Assembly (NCBI RefSeq): GCF_006335145.1
Contig: NZ_VDMN01000013.1
Location: forward strand, 1-42,481
DNA length: 42,481 bases
Origin: Aliirhizobium smilacinae
GTDB taxonomy: Bacteria; Pseudomonadota; Alphaproteobacteria; Rhizobiales; Rhizobiaceae
Reading direction: 5' to 3'
Both the position numbers and the translations under genes were made by a program. Positions 1 through 7,766 of this stretch are shown here, piece by piece. Under the pieces are notes generated by a model that was not told the DNA's origin, made no database searches, and saw only the letters and a list, made by a program, of their open reading frames with translations. Position 1 is the first letter of the stretch. The number at the start of each line of letters is the position of its first letter.

Positions 1-271
1 GATCGTCGGTCTCGATGAGGATCGCCCGGTCGGCGCCCATGGCGAGCGCTGTCCGCAGCGTTTCTTCGGCTTTCGCCGGGCCGATCGAGACGACCACCAC
101 TTCTTCGGCCTTGCCTGCTTCCTTCAGGCGAAGCGCCTCTTCGACGGAGATTTCGTCGAACGGGTTCATCGACATCTTGACGTTTGCAAGCTCGACACCC
201 GTGCCATCCGGTTTCACACGGATCTTGACGTTGTAATCGACGACACGCTTAACAGGCACCAGGATCTTCAT
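1..271 (-). CDS. etfB: Electron transfer flavoprotein beta subunit, N-terminal part
   Basis: Only the first 90 codons are in the window; the gene runs off the left edge. The product starts MKILVPVKRVVDYNVKIRV and contains NPFDEISVEEALRLKE and a GPAKAEETLRTALAMGADRA stretch, all typical of EtfB. With EtfA, EtfB forms the FAD- and AMP-binding heterodimer that passes electrons from acyl-CoA and related dehydrogenases to ETF-ubiquinone oxidoreductase. The ATG at 271 is preceded on the minus strand by a strong AAGGAAGGA ribosome-binding site. It is the last gene of a minus-strand series (SDR, HIG1-like, PduO-type, rhomboid, etfB). etfA would be expected just outside the window, but that is inference. 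Confidence 0.93.
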   Translation of the reverse strand, partial: MKILVPVKRVVDYNVKIRVKPDGTGVELANVKMSMNPFDEISVEEALRLKEAGKAEEVVVVSIGPAKAEETLRTALAMGADRAILIETDD

Positions 272-410
272 GGGGTCCTTCCTTGACTATCACCGACGGC
301 AAAATGCGACATTTGCCGTCTCCTCATTGGTCAGTGGGCGACATGGATACGCATTTTTCACCCGATTACAACGCTGTTTCCATGCCGACACTTGCGCATT
401 TGTCATAACC

Positions 411-1157
411 CTATTCGACGTGTGCCGGTACCTGCGGAACGCTCGGTTTGTGATGCACGGCACGCGGCGTGACGATCCGGCGGTCGAACAGCGGAACGCC
501 TGGACGCCGCATGACGAGGACCAGCAAGGCGCCTGCAATGATGCCTCCGACATGGGCGCCCCAGGAGACGGCATCATCCATGTTCAGCGCCAGCATGACG
601 AATTGCTGGGCGATCCATAGCGCCAACGGAATGAAGGCCGGGAGCGGTAGCGGAATACGAAACAGGACCAGTACCCAGACGCGAACCCGCGGATGCAGGA
701 GGAAATACGCGGCCACCACACCGGATATCGCGCCCGACGCGCCGATCAGCGGGCCTTCCGATTCCGGCGTGACGAAACCGTGCAGGGCGGCGCCTGCCGC
801 GGCGCACAGGAGATAGAAGATCAGGAAGCGGAAATGCCCCAGCGCATCCTCGACATTGTCTCCGAAGACCCAGAGAAACAGCATGTTCGGTGCCAGATGC
901 CAGAAATCGATATGCAGGAAGGCGTAGGTGAGGAAGGTCATGTCTTCCGGCACGAGAACCAGCGACGGGTCGAGTACGGCATGGTCGAAGATCAGGGCGG
1001 GAATGAAGCCCAGGCCCAGCGAAGCGCGCTCCGCCTGCTCCACGGATGCGAAAGTGGTAAACAGCCATGCGGCCACGTTCAGGACGATCAGGGTGATCGT
1101 GACATACTGGACGCGGATATATTTCAGTTCGTTCGTGTCATGCAGCGGGACGAACAT
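411..1157 (-). CDS. Rhomboid family intramembrane serine protease
   Basis: A 248-residue polytopic membrane protein. The rhomboid signature is complete: HLAPN with His87 and Asn91 in the second conserved helix, GASG with the probable catalytic Ser141, and WGAHVGG with the probable catalytic His202. Rhomboids cleave transmembrane substrates within the bilayer; the substrate here cannot be inferred. The N-terminus (LHDTNELKYIRVQYVT) is short and cytosolic, followed by a first membrane segment at about 18-36. The ATG at 1157 has a GTGGAGACC ribosome-binding site. The gene lies between the pduO-type gene and etfB, and is separated from the former by a perfect 12-bp palindrome. Confidence 0.93.
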   Translation of the reverse strand: MFVPLHDTNELKYIRVQYVTITLIVLNVAAWLFTTFASVEQAERASLGLGFIPALIFDHAVLDPSLVLVPEDMTFLTYAFLHIDFWHLAPNMLFLWVFGDNVEDALGHFRFLIFYLLCAAAGAALHGFVTPESEGPLIGASGAISGVVAAYFLLHPRVRVWVLVLFRIPLPLPAFIPLALWIAQQFVMLALNMDDAVSWGAHVGGIIAGALLVLVMRRPGVPLFDRRIVTPRAVHHKPSVPQVPAHVE

Positions 1158-1180
1158 ATCTGGTCTCCACGGTTTCCGAT

Positions 1181-1209
1181 CTCATTCCTGTGACAAGCAC
1201 AGGAATGAG
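1181..1209. repeat. Perfect 12-bp inverted repeat with ACAAG loop
   Basis: CTCATTCCTGTG (1181-1192) pairs perfectly with CACAGGAATGAG (1198-1209) around the 5-nt loop ACAAG. It lies between the stop of the adenosyltransferase gene and the start of the rhomboid gene, both on the minus strand. There is no T-run on either side, so it is not a canonical intrinsic terminator. Short palindromes of this shape are abundant between genes in rhizobial genomes, so a dispersed repeat is the most likely identity; this is recalled family knowledge, not a search result. Confidence 0.75.
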
Positions 1210-1246
1210 GGAGGTTGTTGCTCTCCCCGCGCGCAGTCATCGCGCC

Positions 1247-1819
1247 TTACCGGTGTTTCCCCGGAACCCACAAAATATCGACCTGACCGCTATCGTTGGC
1301 AAAACGGGCGGCGACGAAGAGGAAGTCGGAGAGGCGGTTGATGTATTTCAGCGCCGCGGCGCCGACCGTTTCCTGCCGCGACAACTCGACCATCAGCCGT
1401 TCGGCGCGTCTTGCGATGGTTCTTGCCATATGCAGATGAGCGGCAGCCGGGGTGCCGCCGGGAAGGACGAAGGATTTCAGCGGATCGAGTTCGCCGTTCA
1501 GGCTGTCGATCTCGCGTTCCAGCCGCTCGGCCTGCGCCTCGATGATGCGCAGCGGCTCGTAATCGAGCGTCTCGCCGGTATCGGGTGTCGCGAGATCCGA
1601 TCCCAGATCGAAAAGATCGTTCTGGATGCGGGCAAGCATCACGTCCAGCTCGTCGAAACCGACAGTGTGCAGACGGGCAACACCGACTGCGGAATTGGTC
1701 TCGTCGACCGTGCCGTATGCCTCTACCCGCAGATCGAATTTTTCGCGGCGCGGGCCGGAAACGAGGCCGGTCGTGCCTTTGTCGCCGGTGCGGGTATAGA
1801 TCTTGTTGAGCTTGACCAT
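1247..1819 (-). CDS. Cob(I)alamin adenosyltransferase, PduO type
   Basis: A 190-residue protein that transfers the adenosyl group of ATP to cob(I)alamin, making adenosylcobalamin. PduO-family landmarks are present: the N-terminal ATP-binding YTRTGDKGTTGL (8-19), a central DLGSDLATP, FVLPGGTPAAAHLHMART and a C-terminal NRLSDFLFVAAR. Length is normal for the family. The ATG at 1819 uses an AGGAAAT ribosome-binding site that overlaps the stop codon of the upstream HIG1-like gene, so the two are probably translationally linked. The family naming (cobO, pduO, cobA) is inconsistent, so no symbol is given. Confidence 0.93.
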   Translation of the reverse strand: MVKLNKIYTRTGDKGTTGLVSGPRREKFDLRVEAYGTVDETNSAVGVARLHTVGFDELDVMLARIQNDLFDLGSDLATPDTGETLDYEPLRIIEAQAERLEREIDSLNGELDPLKSFVLPGGTPAAAHLHMARTIARRAERLMVELSRQETVGAAALKYINRLSDFLFVAARFANDSGQVDILWVPGKHR

Positions 1820-1828
1820 GTCGATTTC

Positions 1829-2032
1829 CTAAGTGGGCCGACCGCCGCCGGTAATCCAGAGCGTCAGCATGATAAGCGCGATCGCCACCGCCTGCAGGAT
1901 GACGCGCATTTGCATCAGCTTGTTGGACTTGTTGGCGTCGGTCCCCTTCAGCATGTTGAACAGGCCGCGGATCAGGACAAGCACGACGAGGCCCATCACG
2001 ATCAGGGTGAGAATGGTGGTAACACTCGACAT
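1829..2032 (-). CDS. Small HIG1-like twin-transmembrane protein
   Basis: A 67-residue protein with two hydrophobic helices (about 5-26 and 45-61) joined by a basic loop, FNMLKGTDANKSNKLMQMRV. This matches the HIG1-domain proteins common in alphaproteobacteria, related to mitochondrial respiratory supercomplex factors. An inner-membrane role near cytochrome oxidase is known for mitochondrial relatives and only inferred here. The ATG at 2032 has a strong GGGAGGCAGG ribosome-binding site. It sits 20 bp after the SDR gene and 9 bp before the adenosyltransferase gene, implying co-transcription. Confidence 0.85.
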   Translation of the reverse strand: MSSVTTILTLIVMGLVVLVLIRGLFNMLKGTDANKSNKLMQMRVILQAVAIALIMLTLWITGGGRPT

Positions 2033-2052
2033 ATCCTGCCTCCCGTCAGTTG

Positions 2053-2886
2053 TCAGTCGATACGGCGCATGAGCGCGTAGAAGAGCGTGGCCGGAAGCAG
2101 CCTCTTCAACAACGCGCCCTGCTTTGCAGGTCTGGTTACCAGATAATGCGGCCGTGGACGAGGCGCGTTCAGGGCATGATCGAGCACCTTTTGAACCGCT
2201 TCGGGGCCGAGCTTGTGGCGGTTGATCGGTCCGCGGCCGTCGAGGCGCTTCAGCTGCTGCGCGTAATCGGCTGCATGCACAGAATTTTCGAGGTCGATAT
2301 GTTCGTTGATCTTGGCAAGCGCGTTGGCGGTGAAACGGGTGGCGATCGGGCCGGGCTCGATGAGGCTCACCTCGATCCCGCTGCCGGCAAGCTCCATGCG
2401 CATGGTCAGCGTCAGGCCCTCCAGCGCATATTTCGAGGCCGTGTAGGCGCCGCGAAACCGATAGGGCATCAGCCCGAGGATGGATGAGCAGTTGACGATC
2501 CGGCCAGAACCTCTGGCCCGCATGAGAGGAATGATCTGCCGCGTCAGTTCGTGCCAGCCAAAAAGATTGGTCTCGAATTGGACGCGAAGCACGTCGGTGG
2601 TCAGATCCTCGACCGCTCCTGGCTGACCATAGGCGCCGTTGTTGAAGAGTGCGTCGATCCGGCCGCCGGTTCGCTCGACCACGGTTTCGACCAGGCGGTC
2701 GATCGTTTCCTGTCTGGTATAGTCGAGCAACAGGGCTTCGAGGCCATCAGCCTCGAGCGCGGCAAGATCCTCGGGTCTGCGAACCGTTGCGAAGACACGC
2801 CAGCCTTGTTTCTTCAAGGCCCTTGCACAATAGGCACCGATGCCGGAGGAACAGCCGGTCACGATGATCGTTCTTGTCGCAGTCAT
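2053..2886 (-). CDS. SDR family NAD(P)-dependent oxidoreductase
   Basis: A classical short-chain dehydrogenase/reductase of 277 residues. The cofactor motif TGCSSGIG lies at 10-17, the structural NNGAYG at 82-87, and the catalytic set is Ser135, Tyr148 and Lys152 (YTASK). The PG motif follows at LIEPGPIAT. Arg34-Arg37 after the second beta strand (VFATVRRPEDL) suggest NADP(H) preference, which is inference. The substrate is unknown. It is the first gene of the minus-strand series ending at etfB. An AGGAAG ribosome-binding site precedes the ATG at 2886, and the gene diverges from the BrkB-like gene across 82 bp. Confidence 0.92.
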   Translation of the reverse strand: MTATRTIIVTGCSSGIGAYCARALKKQGWRVFATVRRPEDLAALEADGLEALLLDYTRQETIDRLVETVVERTGGRIDALFNNGAYGQPGAVEDLTTDVLRVQFETNLFGWHELTRQIIPLMRARGSGRIVNCSSILGLMPYRFRGAYTASKYALEGLTLTMRMELAGSGIEVSLIEPGPIATRFTANALAKINEHIDLENSVHAADYAQQLKRLDGRGPINRHKLGPEAVQKVLDHALNAPRPRPHYLVTRPAKQGALLKRLLPATLFYALMRRID

Positions 2887-2968
2887 TTAAGGACACTTCC
2901 TCGGCGCTTATCTGTACAAGTGGCGGTGTACCTCCCATATTTCGACGCAAGTCACAACGGAGTCCCCA

Positions 2969-3943
2969 TTGCAGGAAGAAACGCGCCGGCCGCGATGGCA
3001 CCGATTGGCTTTCAAGGTCCTGTGGGATGCCTATTGGCATTTCACCGAAGATGACGGCTGGGCAATGGCCAGCCATGTGGCGCTGTCCGGGCTTCTGGCG
3101 CTTTTCCCGTTCCTGATCTTCGGCACCGCTCTGGCAGGTTTTCTGGGGGCCGGCGGATTTTCCGAAACGGCCATCCATCTGATGTTCGACGCATGGCCGG
3201 CCGATATCGCCAATCCGATCGCGTCGGAAATCCAGCGGGTGATCGAGATGCCGCGCGGCGGGCTGCTGACGGTCTCGGTTCTCGCGGCCGCCTATTTCGC
3301 CTCGAACGGTGTCGAGGCGCTGCGCATTTCGCTCAACCGCGCCTACCGGGTCACCGAGACACGAGCCTGGTACGTGACGCGTCTGGCGAGCCTCGGTTAT
3401 GTCATTGTCGCGGTGGTGATTTTCGCGGTTATCAGCATCGTGCTTCTGGCGGTGCCGGTGGCGCAGCGGTTTGCCGAAACCAAATTCCCCTGGCTGATGA
3501 GCGACCTCAATGCTCTGGCAAACTGGGGCCTGCTCGGCACCGGCCTGCTGCTGATGATCGGGTTGCTCTTCTCGCATAAATGGCTTCCGGCGGGAGATCG
3601 CCGGATCATCGACGTGTTGCCGGGCGTGGTGATGACCATCGTCATCTGGACGCTCTTCGGCCTCGGTTTTGCCGCCTATCTCTCTACCTTCGCCAATTAC
3701 GCAGCCACTTATGCGGGGCTGGCCTCGATCATGATCGTGCTCGTATTCCTCTACATGGTCGGCGTGATCTTCATGCTGGGCGCGGAACTCAACGCCGCTA
3801 TCCTGAAATACAAGGTCTATTCGGTGGTCAACCAGGTCAACAAGAAGCGCAAGGCCAAGCGTGCCGCGCGGTCACAACCCGACGAGCCGGCGAATATCGT
3901 CGGGCCGGAGCCCATCCTGCCGAAGAGCAGTAATTCCGGTTGA
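2969..3943 (+). CDS. YihY/virulence factor BrkB family membrane protein
   Basis: A 324-residue inner-membrane protein with about six membrane segments and a charged C-terminal tail (KKRKAKRAARS). The family hallmarks are visible: DDGWAMASHVALSGLLALFPFL near the N-terminus, YRVTETRAWYVTRL in the middle and LGAELNAAI near the end. The family was once annotated as ribonuclease BN; its true function is not settled. The likely start is TTG at 2969 with ACGGAG upstream; no ATG in frame keeps the conserved N-terminus. The last 72 nt overlap the 3' end of the convergent gluQRS. Confidence 0.88.
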   Translation: MQEETRRPRWHRLAFKVLWDAYWHFTEDDGWAMASHVALSGLLALFPFLIFGTALAGFLGAGGFSETAIHLMFDAWPADIANPIASEIQRVIEMPRGGLLTVSVLAAAYFASNGVEALRISLNRAYRVTETRAWYVTRLASLGYVIVAVVIFAVISIVLLAVPVAQRFAETKFPWLMSDLNALANWGLLGTGLLLMIGLLFSHKWLPAGDRRIIDVLPGVVMTIVIWTLFGLGFAAYLSTFANYAATYAGLASIMIVLVFLYMVGVIFMLGAELNAAILKYKVYSVVNQVNKKRKAKRAARSQPDEPANIVGPEPILPKSSNSG

Positions 3944-4753
3944 GCCTTCGCTTTTCGACAGTTTTCGCCCGTCGCTGCCGAGGATCAGCCGGTGATGGTG
4001 ATAGACCGGCTCCGGAAGCCTAAGCAGTTCCTGCAGCAGGCGGTGGATGGCGGTGGCGGAAAACAGATCCTGTCCGCGTACCACATGGGTAATACCCTGC
4101 AAGGCATCATCGACGACGACCGACAGATGGTAGGTCGACGGTGCATCCGAGCGCGAGAGGACGACATCGCCCCAGATCGCCGGGTCGGCATCCACGCGTT
4201 GCAACGTTCCGTCTCCCGTTTCCTGCCATGAAAGCGGCCTGCCGATCAGGGCCTTGGCCTTGGCGATATCGAGCCGCCAGGCATGGTGGGTCTCGGCCGC
4301 AATCAATCCTGCCCTTTCTTCTTCGCTGCGTTCCCTGTCGTCGGGCGGATAAAGCGGCGAGCCGTCCGGGTCGCGCGGCCATGAGCTGCCGGTGTCTTCA
4401 CTGGCCGCCACGCGCGACCTGATCTCTCCGCGGGTCATGAAGGCGGGATAGATGAGCTGCATTTCCCGCAATCTCTCGAGTGCCTGCCGGTAGAGGTCGA
4501 AATGCTGCGACTGGCGGCGGACAGGTTTTTCCCAGTCGAGGCCCAGCCAGCGCAGGTCGCGATAGATCATATCCTCGAATTCGGGTGTGCAACGGGAGAG
4601 ATCGATGTCTTCCATGCGCAGCAGAAAACGCCCGCCCGCAGCTTTTGCCATATCGTGATTCAGCATCGCCGAAAGCGCGTGGCCGAGATGCAGATGGCCA
4701 TTGGGGCTTGGCGCGAAGCGGAAGACGGGGCTATCAGAAAAAGGAGAAGACAT
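3872..4753 (-). CDS. gluQRS: Glutamyl-Q tRNA(Asp) synthetase
   Basis: A 293-residue truncated class I glutamyl-tRNA synthetase paralogue. Members of this family attach glutamate to queuosine at position 34 of tRNA(Asp) and lack the anticodon-binding domain. The HIGH-like SPNGHLHLGHA is at the N-terminus, RMEDID follows, and the KMSKS-like RKLSKSEGS is near the C-terminus. The N-terminal MSSPFSDSPVFRFAPSPNG supports ATG at 4753, although its ribosome-binding site (AGAAG) is weak. The start shares the CATG tetranucleotide with the divergent glycosylase start. The 3' end runs 72 nt into the convergent BrkB-like gene, so the gene overlaps both neighbours. Confidence 0.92.
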   Translation of the reverse strand: MSSPFSDSPVFRFAPSPNGHLHLGHALSAMLNHDMAKAAGGRFLLRMEDIDLSRCTPEFEDMIYRDLRWLGLDWEKPVRRQSQHFDLYRQALERLREMQLIYPAFMTRGEIRSRVAASEDTGSSWPRDPDGSPLYPPDDRERSEEERAGLIAAETHHAWRLDIAKAKALIGRPLSWQETGDGTLQRVDADPAIWGDVVLSRSDAPSTYHLSVVVDDALQGITHVVRGQDLFSATAIHRLLQELLRLPEPVYHHHRLILGSDGRKLSKSEGSTGITALRQDGLRPDDIRRLVGL

Positions 4754-5444
4754 GCCGTCTTCTGCCACGCTTTCGGCCGTGCGGCCAATGGGGAATGATG
4801 TCGTGACGATCATCCGCAACGAGACGGACATCGAAGACGGGCTGGAGCGATTGCTGAAGCTCGATCCGAGACTGGCACCGATCATCGAATTTTCCGGTCC
4901 GGTGCCGTTGCGACTGGCCACCCCCGGCTTTGCCGGTCTCGCGTCGATCATCGTGTCGCAAATGGTCTCGCGGGCAAGTGCCGATGCGATCTGGCGGCGG
5001 ATCGAAGCTGTCGGGCCGGTCACGGCGCAAGCCTATGCGGCACTCGATCCCGATGTGATCGCCACGTTCGGCCTGTCGCGTGCCAAGGCATCGACGCTGA
5101 GAGGTCTCGCTCATGCGGTTATCGGCGGCGACATCGATCTGGACGCTATCTGCGCTCTCGATGGCAGCGAAGCCCTTCGACGGCTGGTTCTCCTGCCCGG
5201 CATCGGCCCGTGGACGGCCGAGGTCTATCTGATGTTCTGCGGTGGCCATCCCGACATCTTTCCGTCCGGCGATGTGGCGCTTCAGGCATCGGTCGCAAAG
5301 GCGTTTCTGATGGAGGCGCGGCCGAATGCAAGACAGCTCAGCGAAATTGCCAAGGTCTGGGCGCCGCACCGGTCCGTTGCCGCCCGGCTTTTCTGGGCGC
5401 ATTATGCCGCGACCATGCGCCGCGACGCTCTGCCGCTGGTGTAA
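4752..5444 (+). CDS. DNA-3-methyladenine glycosylase II-like (HhH-GPD) protein
   Basis: A 230-residue base-excision repair glycosylase of the HhH-GPD superfamily, AlkA-like in its C-terminal two-thirds. The helix-hairpin-helix LLPGIGPWTAEVYLMF spans about 147-162, and the catalytic aspartate is Asp174 in PSGDVAL. It is expected to remove alkylated purines and leave an abasic site. E. coli AlkA has an extra N-terminal domain that this short form lacks. The ATG at 4752 is favoured by AAGGAGAA five bases upstream; ATG 4788 is a weaker alternative. Its start codon overlaps that of divergent gluQRS by two bases. Confidence 0.9.
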   Translation: MPSSATLSAVRPMGNDVVTIIRNETDIEDGLERLLKLDPRLAPIIEFSGPVPLRLATPGFAGLASIIVSQMVSRASADAIWRRIEAVGPVTAQAYAALDPDVIATFGLSRAKASTLRGLAHAVIGGDIDLDAICALDGSEALRRLVLLPGIGPWTAEVYLMFCGGHPDIFPSGDVALQASVAKAFLMEARPNARQLSEIAKVWAPHRSVAARLFWAHYAATMRRDALPLV

Positions 5445-5544
5445 ATCGGGGTGAAGTATCCCGTTGCATTTATAGGGCTTCACAATCCTGTAACAACGGA
5501 CCTAATATAGAAGAGATAGATGCCGAATCGGGTAGGAGCGTCAC

Positions 5545-6102
5545 TTGACGATTGCAGTCTCCCCGCAGGCCTTGCCGGCGCTCGTCCTGAACGCTGACTA
5601 CCGGCCGCTGAGTTACTATCCCTTGTCGTTGTGGTCCTGGCAGGACGCGATCAAGGCGGTTTTCCTTGACCGTGTGAATATCATCGCGGAATACGATCAT
5701 TCGGTCTGCTCCCCCAGCTTCTCGATGAAACTGCCGAGCGTCGTCAGCCTCAAGACCTATGTGCAGCCGACCCGCAACCCGGCCTTCACCCGGTTCAACG
5801 TGTTCCTGCGTGACAAGTTCGAGTGCCAGTATTGCGGCGAGCATGACGAGCTGACCTTCGACCACGTCATCCCGCGCGCCCATGGCGGCGAAACGACCTG
5901 GGAGAATGTCGTGGCGGCCTGTTCGCCCTGCAATCTGAGGAAGGGTAGCAAGCTGCCGAAACAGGCCCAGATGTTCCCGCACCAGAAGCCCTATGCGCCG
6001 AGCGTACAGGACCTGCACAACAATGGCCGGCTTTTTCCGCCGAACTACCTGCACGAAAGCTGGATGGATTATCTCTACTGGGATACCGAGCTGCAGCCGT
6101 GA
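5545..6102 (+). CDS. HNH endonuclease family protein
   Basis: A 185-residue protein with a C-terminal HNH/beta-beta-alpha-metal fold. Zinc-binding pairs are Cys94-Cys97 (CQYC) and Cys126-Cys129 (CSPC). The catalytic core is Asp106-His107 (FDHVIPRAHGG), Asn121 and the second-finger Asn130. The family is very conserved in alphaproteobacteria as a stand-alone gene, but I know of no assigned biological role. The likely start is TTG at 5545 with TAGGAGCG directly upstream. It follows the glycosylase after 100 bp; a link to DNA repair is suggested only by position. Confidence 0.9.
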   Translation: MTIAVSPQALPALVLNADYRPLSYYPLSLWSWQDAIKAVFLDRVNIIAEYDHSVCSPSFSMKLPSVVSLKTYVQPTRNPAFTRFNVFLRDKFECQYCGEHDELTFDHVIPRAHGGETTWENVVAACSPCNLRKGSKLPKQAQMFPHQKPYAPSVQDLHNNGRLFPPNYLHESWMDYLYWDTELQP

Positions 6103-6143
6103 TCAGGTCTTCAGACCGCTGATAAACGGGGCAAAGCCTCTTC

Positions 6144-6231
6144 GCCGTCAGGCTTGGGCTTGTCCCGAGCAGCTGCAAACGCCTGATTTTATTCGGCGCG
6201 GACAGATCCTCGGCACAAGGCAGAGGATCCG
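6144..6231. repeat. Two-palindrome intergenic element, copy A (degenerate)
   Basis: This lies between the convergent HNH and dsbB-like genes. The left arm is CCGTCAggcttGGGCTTGTCCCGAG (6145-6169) and the right arm is AGATCCTCGGCACAAGGC (6204-6221) followed by AGAGGATCC. The right-arm core CAGATCCTCGGCACAAGGC is identical to positions 30284-30302 in copy B, and the left arms also align. The architecture of two palindromes within about 100 bp resembles the RIME class described in rhizobia; assignment to that family is inference. Confidence 0.65.
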
Positions 6232-6256
6232 CAATTTGTCGAAAGTCTGAAGCCGC

Positions 6257-6772
6257 TTATACGGCCTTTTTCGCGCCGATGAAGGCGACTGCTGCGAGAA
6301 AAATGCTGGCGACGACATTCCAGCCGGCAAAAGAGAGGCCGATAACGCGAAGAGCTGCGTCGGCGCAGGAAGGGCCGTGGATCGTGTTCAGGTCGCCCAG
6401 AAGATTGCCGGCATTGGTGGTTGTTGCGGTGGTGCCGCCGCAGGCCGTAGGCCCCGGCCAGAAGCCCCATTCAACTCCCGAATGATAGACGCCCATGCCG
6501 GCGCCGACGAGCATCATGACGCCGATGACGACCAACAGCACGCGGGTGATCCAGGATGGCAGGCCGAAGGCCGCCGAGCCGACCGCGAGGATGCCGATCG
6601 GAATGCCGAAATAATAGGGATCACGCTCTAGCAGGCAGAGCGCGCAGGGAATGTAGCCGCCGATATGCTCGAAGCCCAGTGCGCTGCCGACCGTTGCCGC
6701 CATCGCAAAGGTCAAAAAGGCGGCGTAGCCAAGTCCCTTGCGGAATTGAGTGGTTGAACCTGCCAGCGCCAT
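6257..6772 (-). CDS. DsbB-like disulfide bond formation protein
   Basis: A 171-residue inner-membrane protein with four helices. It should pass electrons from a periplasmic DsbA-type thioredoxin to ubiquinone. The first redox pair is Cys43-Cys46 (IPCALCLLERDPYY) and the second is Cys111 and Cys136 in the longer periplasmic loop (TACGG, PSCAD), matching DsbB topology. The ATG at 6772 is chosen for its AAGGAGAG ribosome-binding site. The frame is open up to 6922, but that extension has no family match and no good ribosome-binding site. No dsbA is in the window. Confidence 0.9.
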   Translation of the reverse strand: MALAGSTTQFRKGLGYAAFLTFAMAATVGSALGFEHIGGYIPCALCLLERDPYYFGIPIGILAVGSAAFGLPSWITRVLLVVIGVMMLVGAGMGVYHSGVEWGFWPGPTACGGTTATTTNAGNLLGDLNTIHGPSCADAALRVIGLSFAGWNVVASIFLAAVAFIGAKKAV

Positions 6773-7022
6773 GTGACTCTCCTTCGTGTTCGCCGTCGAG
6801 GCTGCGGCCCAGCCGGGGGCCTGCATGTCGCCGTCGTGTTCGTGTTTTGCCGAAGCTGTAGAGCAGAACCCGCCGTTCTGTAAACTGGCGGAACGGGCGG
6901 CATAACCGCCAGTGCCTGGCACATTGTCGTGATTAACCGACTATCCTCGGCATTTTAACGGGAGGGCGGCCGGCGGAAAAGTACGCTATCGCTGCAGCGA
7001 CATCATGTCTGGTGCCGCGGGT

Positions 7023-7433
7023 CTATCGTTCGATCTTCACCACTTCGTCACGCCAGAACACGATCACATATCCTCCCGTCGCAGCAGCATCCGCTGCCCA
7101 GTTCTGGAGCTGGGAGATATACGGCTCGTGGCGCCAGAGGTCGGGGCGATCCGGATCTGCCAGTACGGTGATCTGCCGTCCCTGTCCGTAGACCATCATA
7201 TGCGATATGGAGGGCTTCCACTCGTCGCCCAGCGTTTCGTCGAGCATCCAGTGACAGAGGAAGTCACGACAGAGTTTCGGGCGCTCTTCGTAGATCGAAC
7301 AGCCCAGTCCGGCGACGCAATGCATGCACCATTCCTCTGCCGGTTTGTCGAGATAATCGATATCGGGCAGGCGACAGCACAGCGTACAGGTTTCGCAGGA
7401 ACGGTTCTCAATGGTCACGGGCGCTGGTTTCAT
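7023..7433 (-). CDS. YkgJ-type cysteine cluster protein
   Basis: A 136-residue protein carrying the zinc- or iron-chelating cysteine cluster seen in YkgJ relatives: CETCTLCC near the N-terminus, then CMHC, GLGCSIYEERPKLCRDFLC. That is nine cysteines in about 50 residues. The function of this family is not established; a metal-bound oxidoreductase or chelatase role is only suggested by the motif. The ATG at 7433 is preceded by a GAAGATCCGAG stretch. The 250 bp between it and the dsbB-like gene holds no recognisable gene. Confidence 0.85.
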   Translation of the reverse strand: MKPAPVTIENRSCETCTLCCRLPDIDYLDKPAEEWCMHCVAGLGCSIYEERPKLCRDFLCHWMLDETLGDEWKPSISHMMVYGQGRQITVLADPDRPDLWRHEPYISQLQNWAADAAATGGYVIVFWRDEVVKIER

Positions 7434-7637
7434 GCTCGGATCTTCATGCCTGCGGCTGCTGGAAGCATCAGATCAGAGATGCAGAAACAACTCATGGAAA
7501 ATGATGCGGTGCCCTTTGCCATCATTGATTTTCAAGATCAATGATCTGCAACGACAACGCATCTCGCGCTTTCACCTCGTGTGAACTCTGCCAAGATGGC
7601 GAGGCACTGCTTAAGTCAGCGCCTTACCAAGGCTGGC

Positions 7638-7766
7638 TCACTTCTTTTTCAAGCTGCTCTCGGTGTTTTTTACCTGGGATCCCAGCGTCGCGGCGGGCGC
7701 TGCCGCAGCCTTGTCCTTCTTGGGTTTGCGAGTCTCTTTATTGCTTCGAACTTGACCTTTAGCCAT
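7638..7766 (-). CDS. Small lysine/alanine-rich basic protein, 42 residues
   Basis: The protein MAKGQVRSNKETRKPKKDKA, then an Ala-rich stretch and SLKKK, is very basic with no membrane segment or cysteines. Tiny proteins beginning MAKGQ.RSNKE.KKPKK are common in Rhizobiales and are annotated only as hypothetical; nucleic-acid binding is a guess from the charge. A CAGGAGCG ribosome-binding site seven bases before the ATG at 7766 sets the start. The frame extends upstream to 7841 without better support. Confidence 0.72.
   Translation of the reverse strand: MAKGQVRSNKETRKPKKDKAAAAPAATLGSQVKNTESSLKKK

Noticed and set aside
4734..5483. Minus-strand frame across the AlkA-like gene
   Set aside because: The sense strand encodes an intact HhH-GPD enzyme; the antisense product has no motif.
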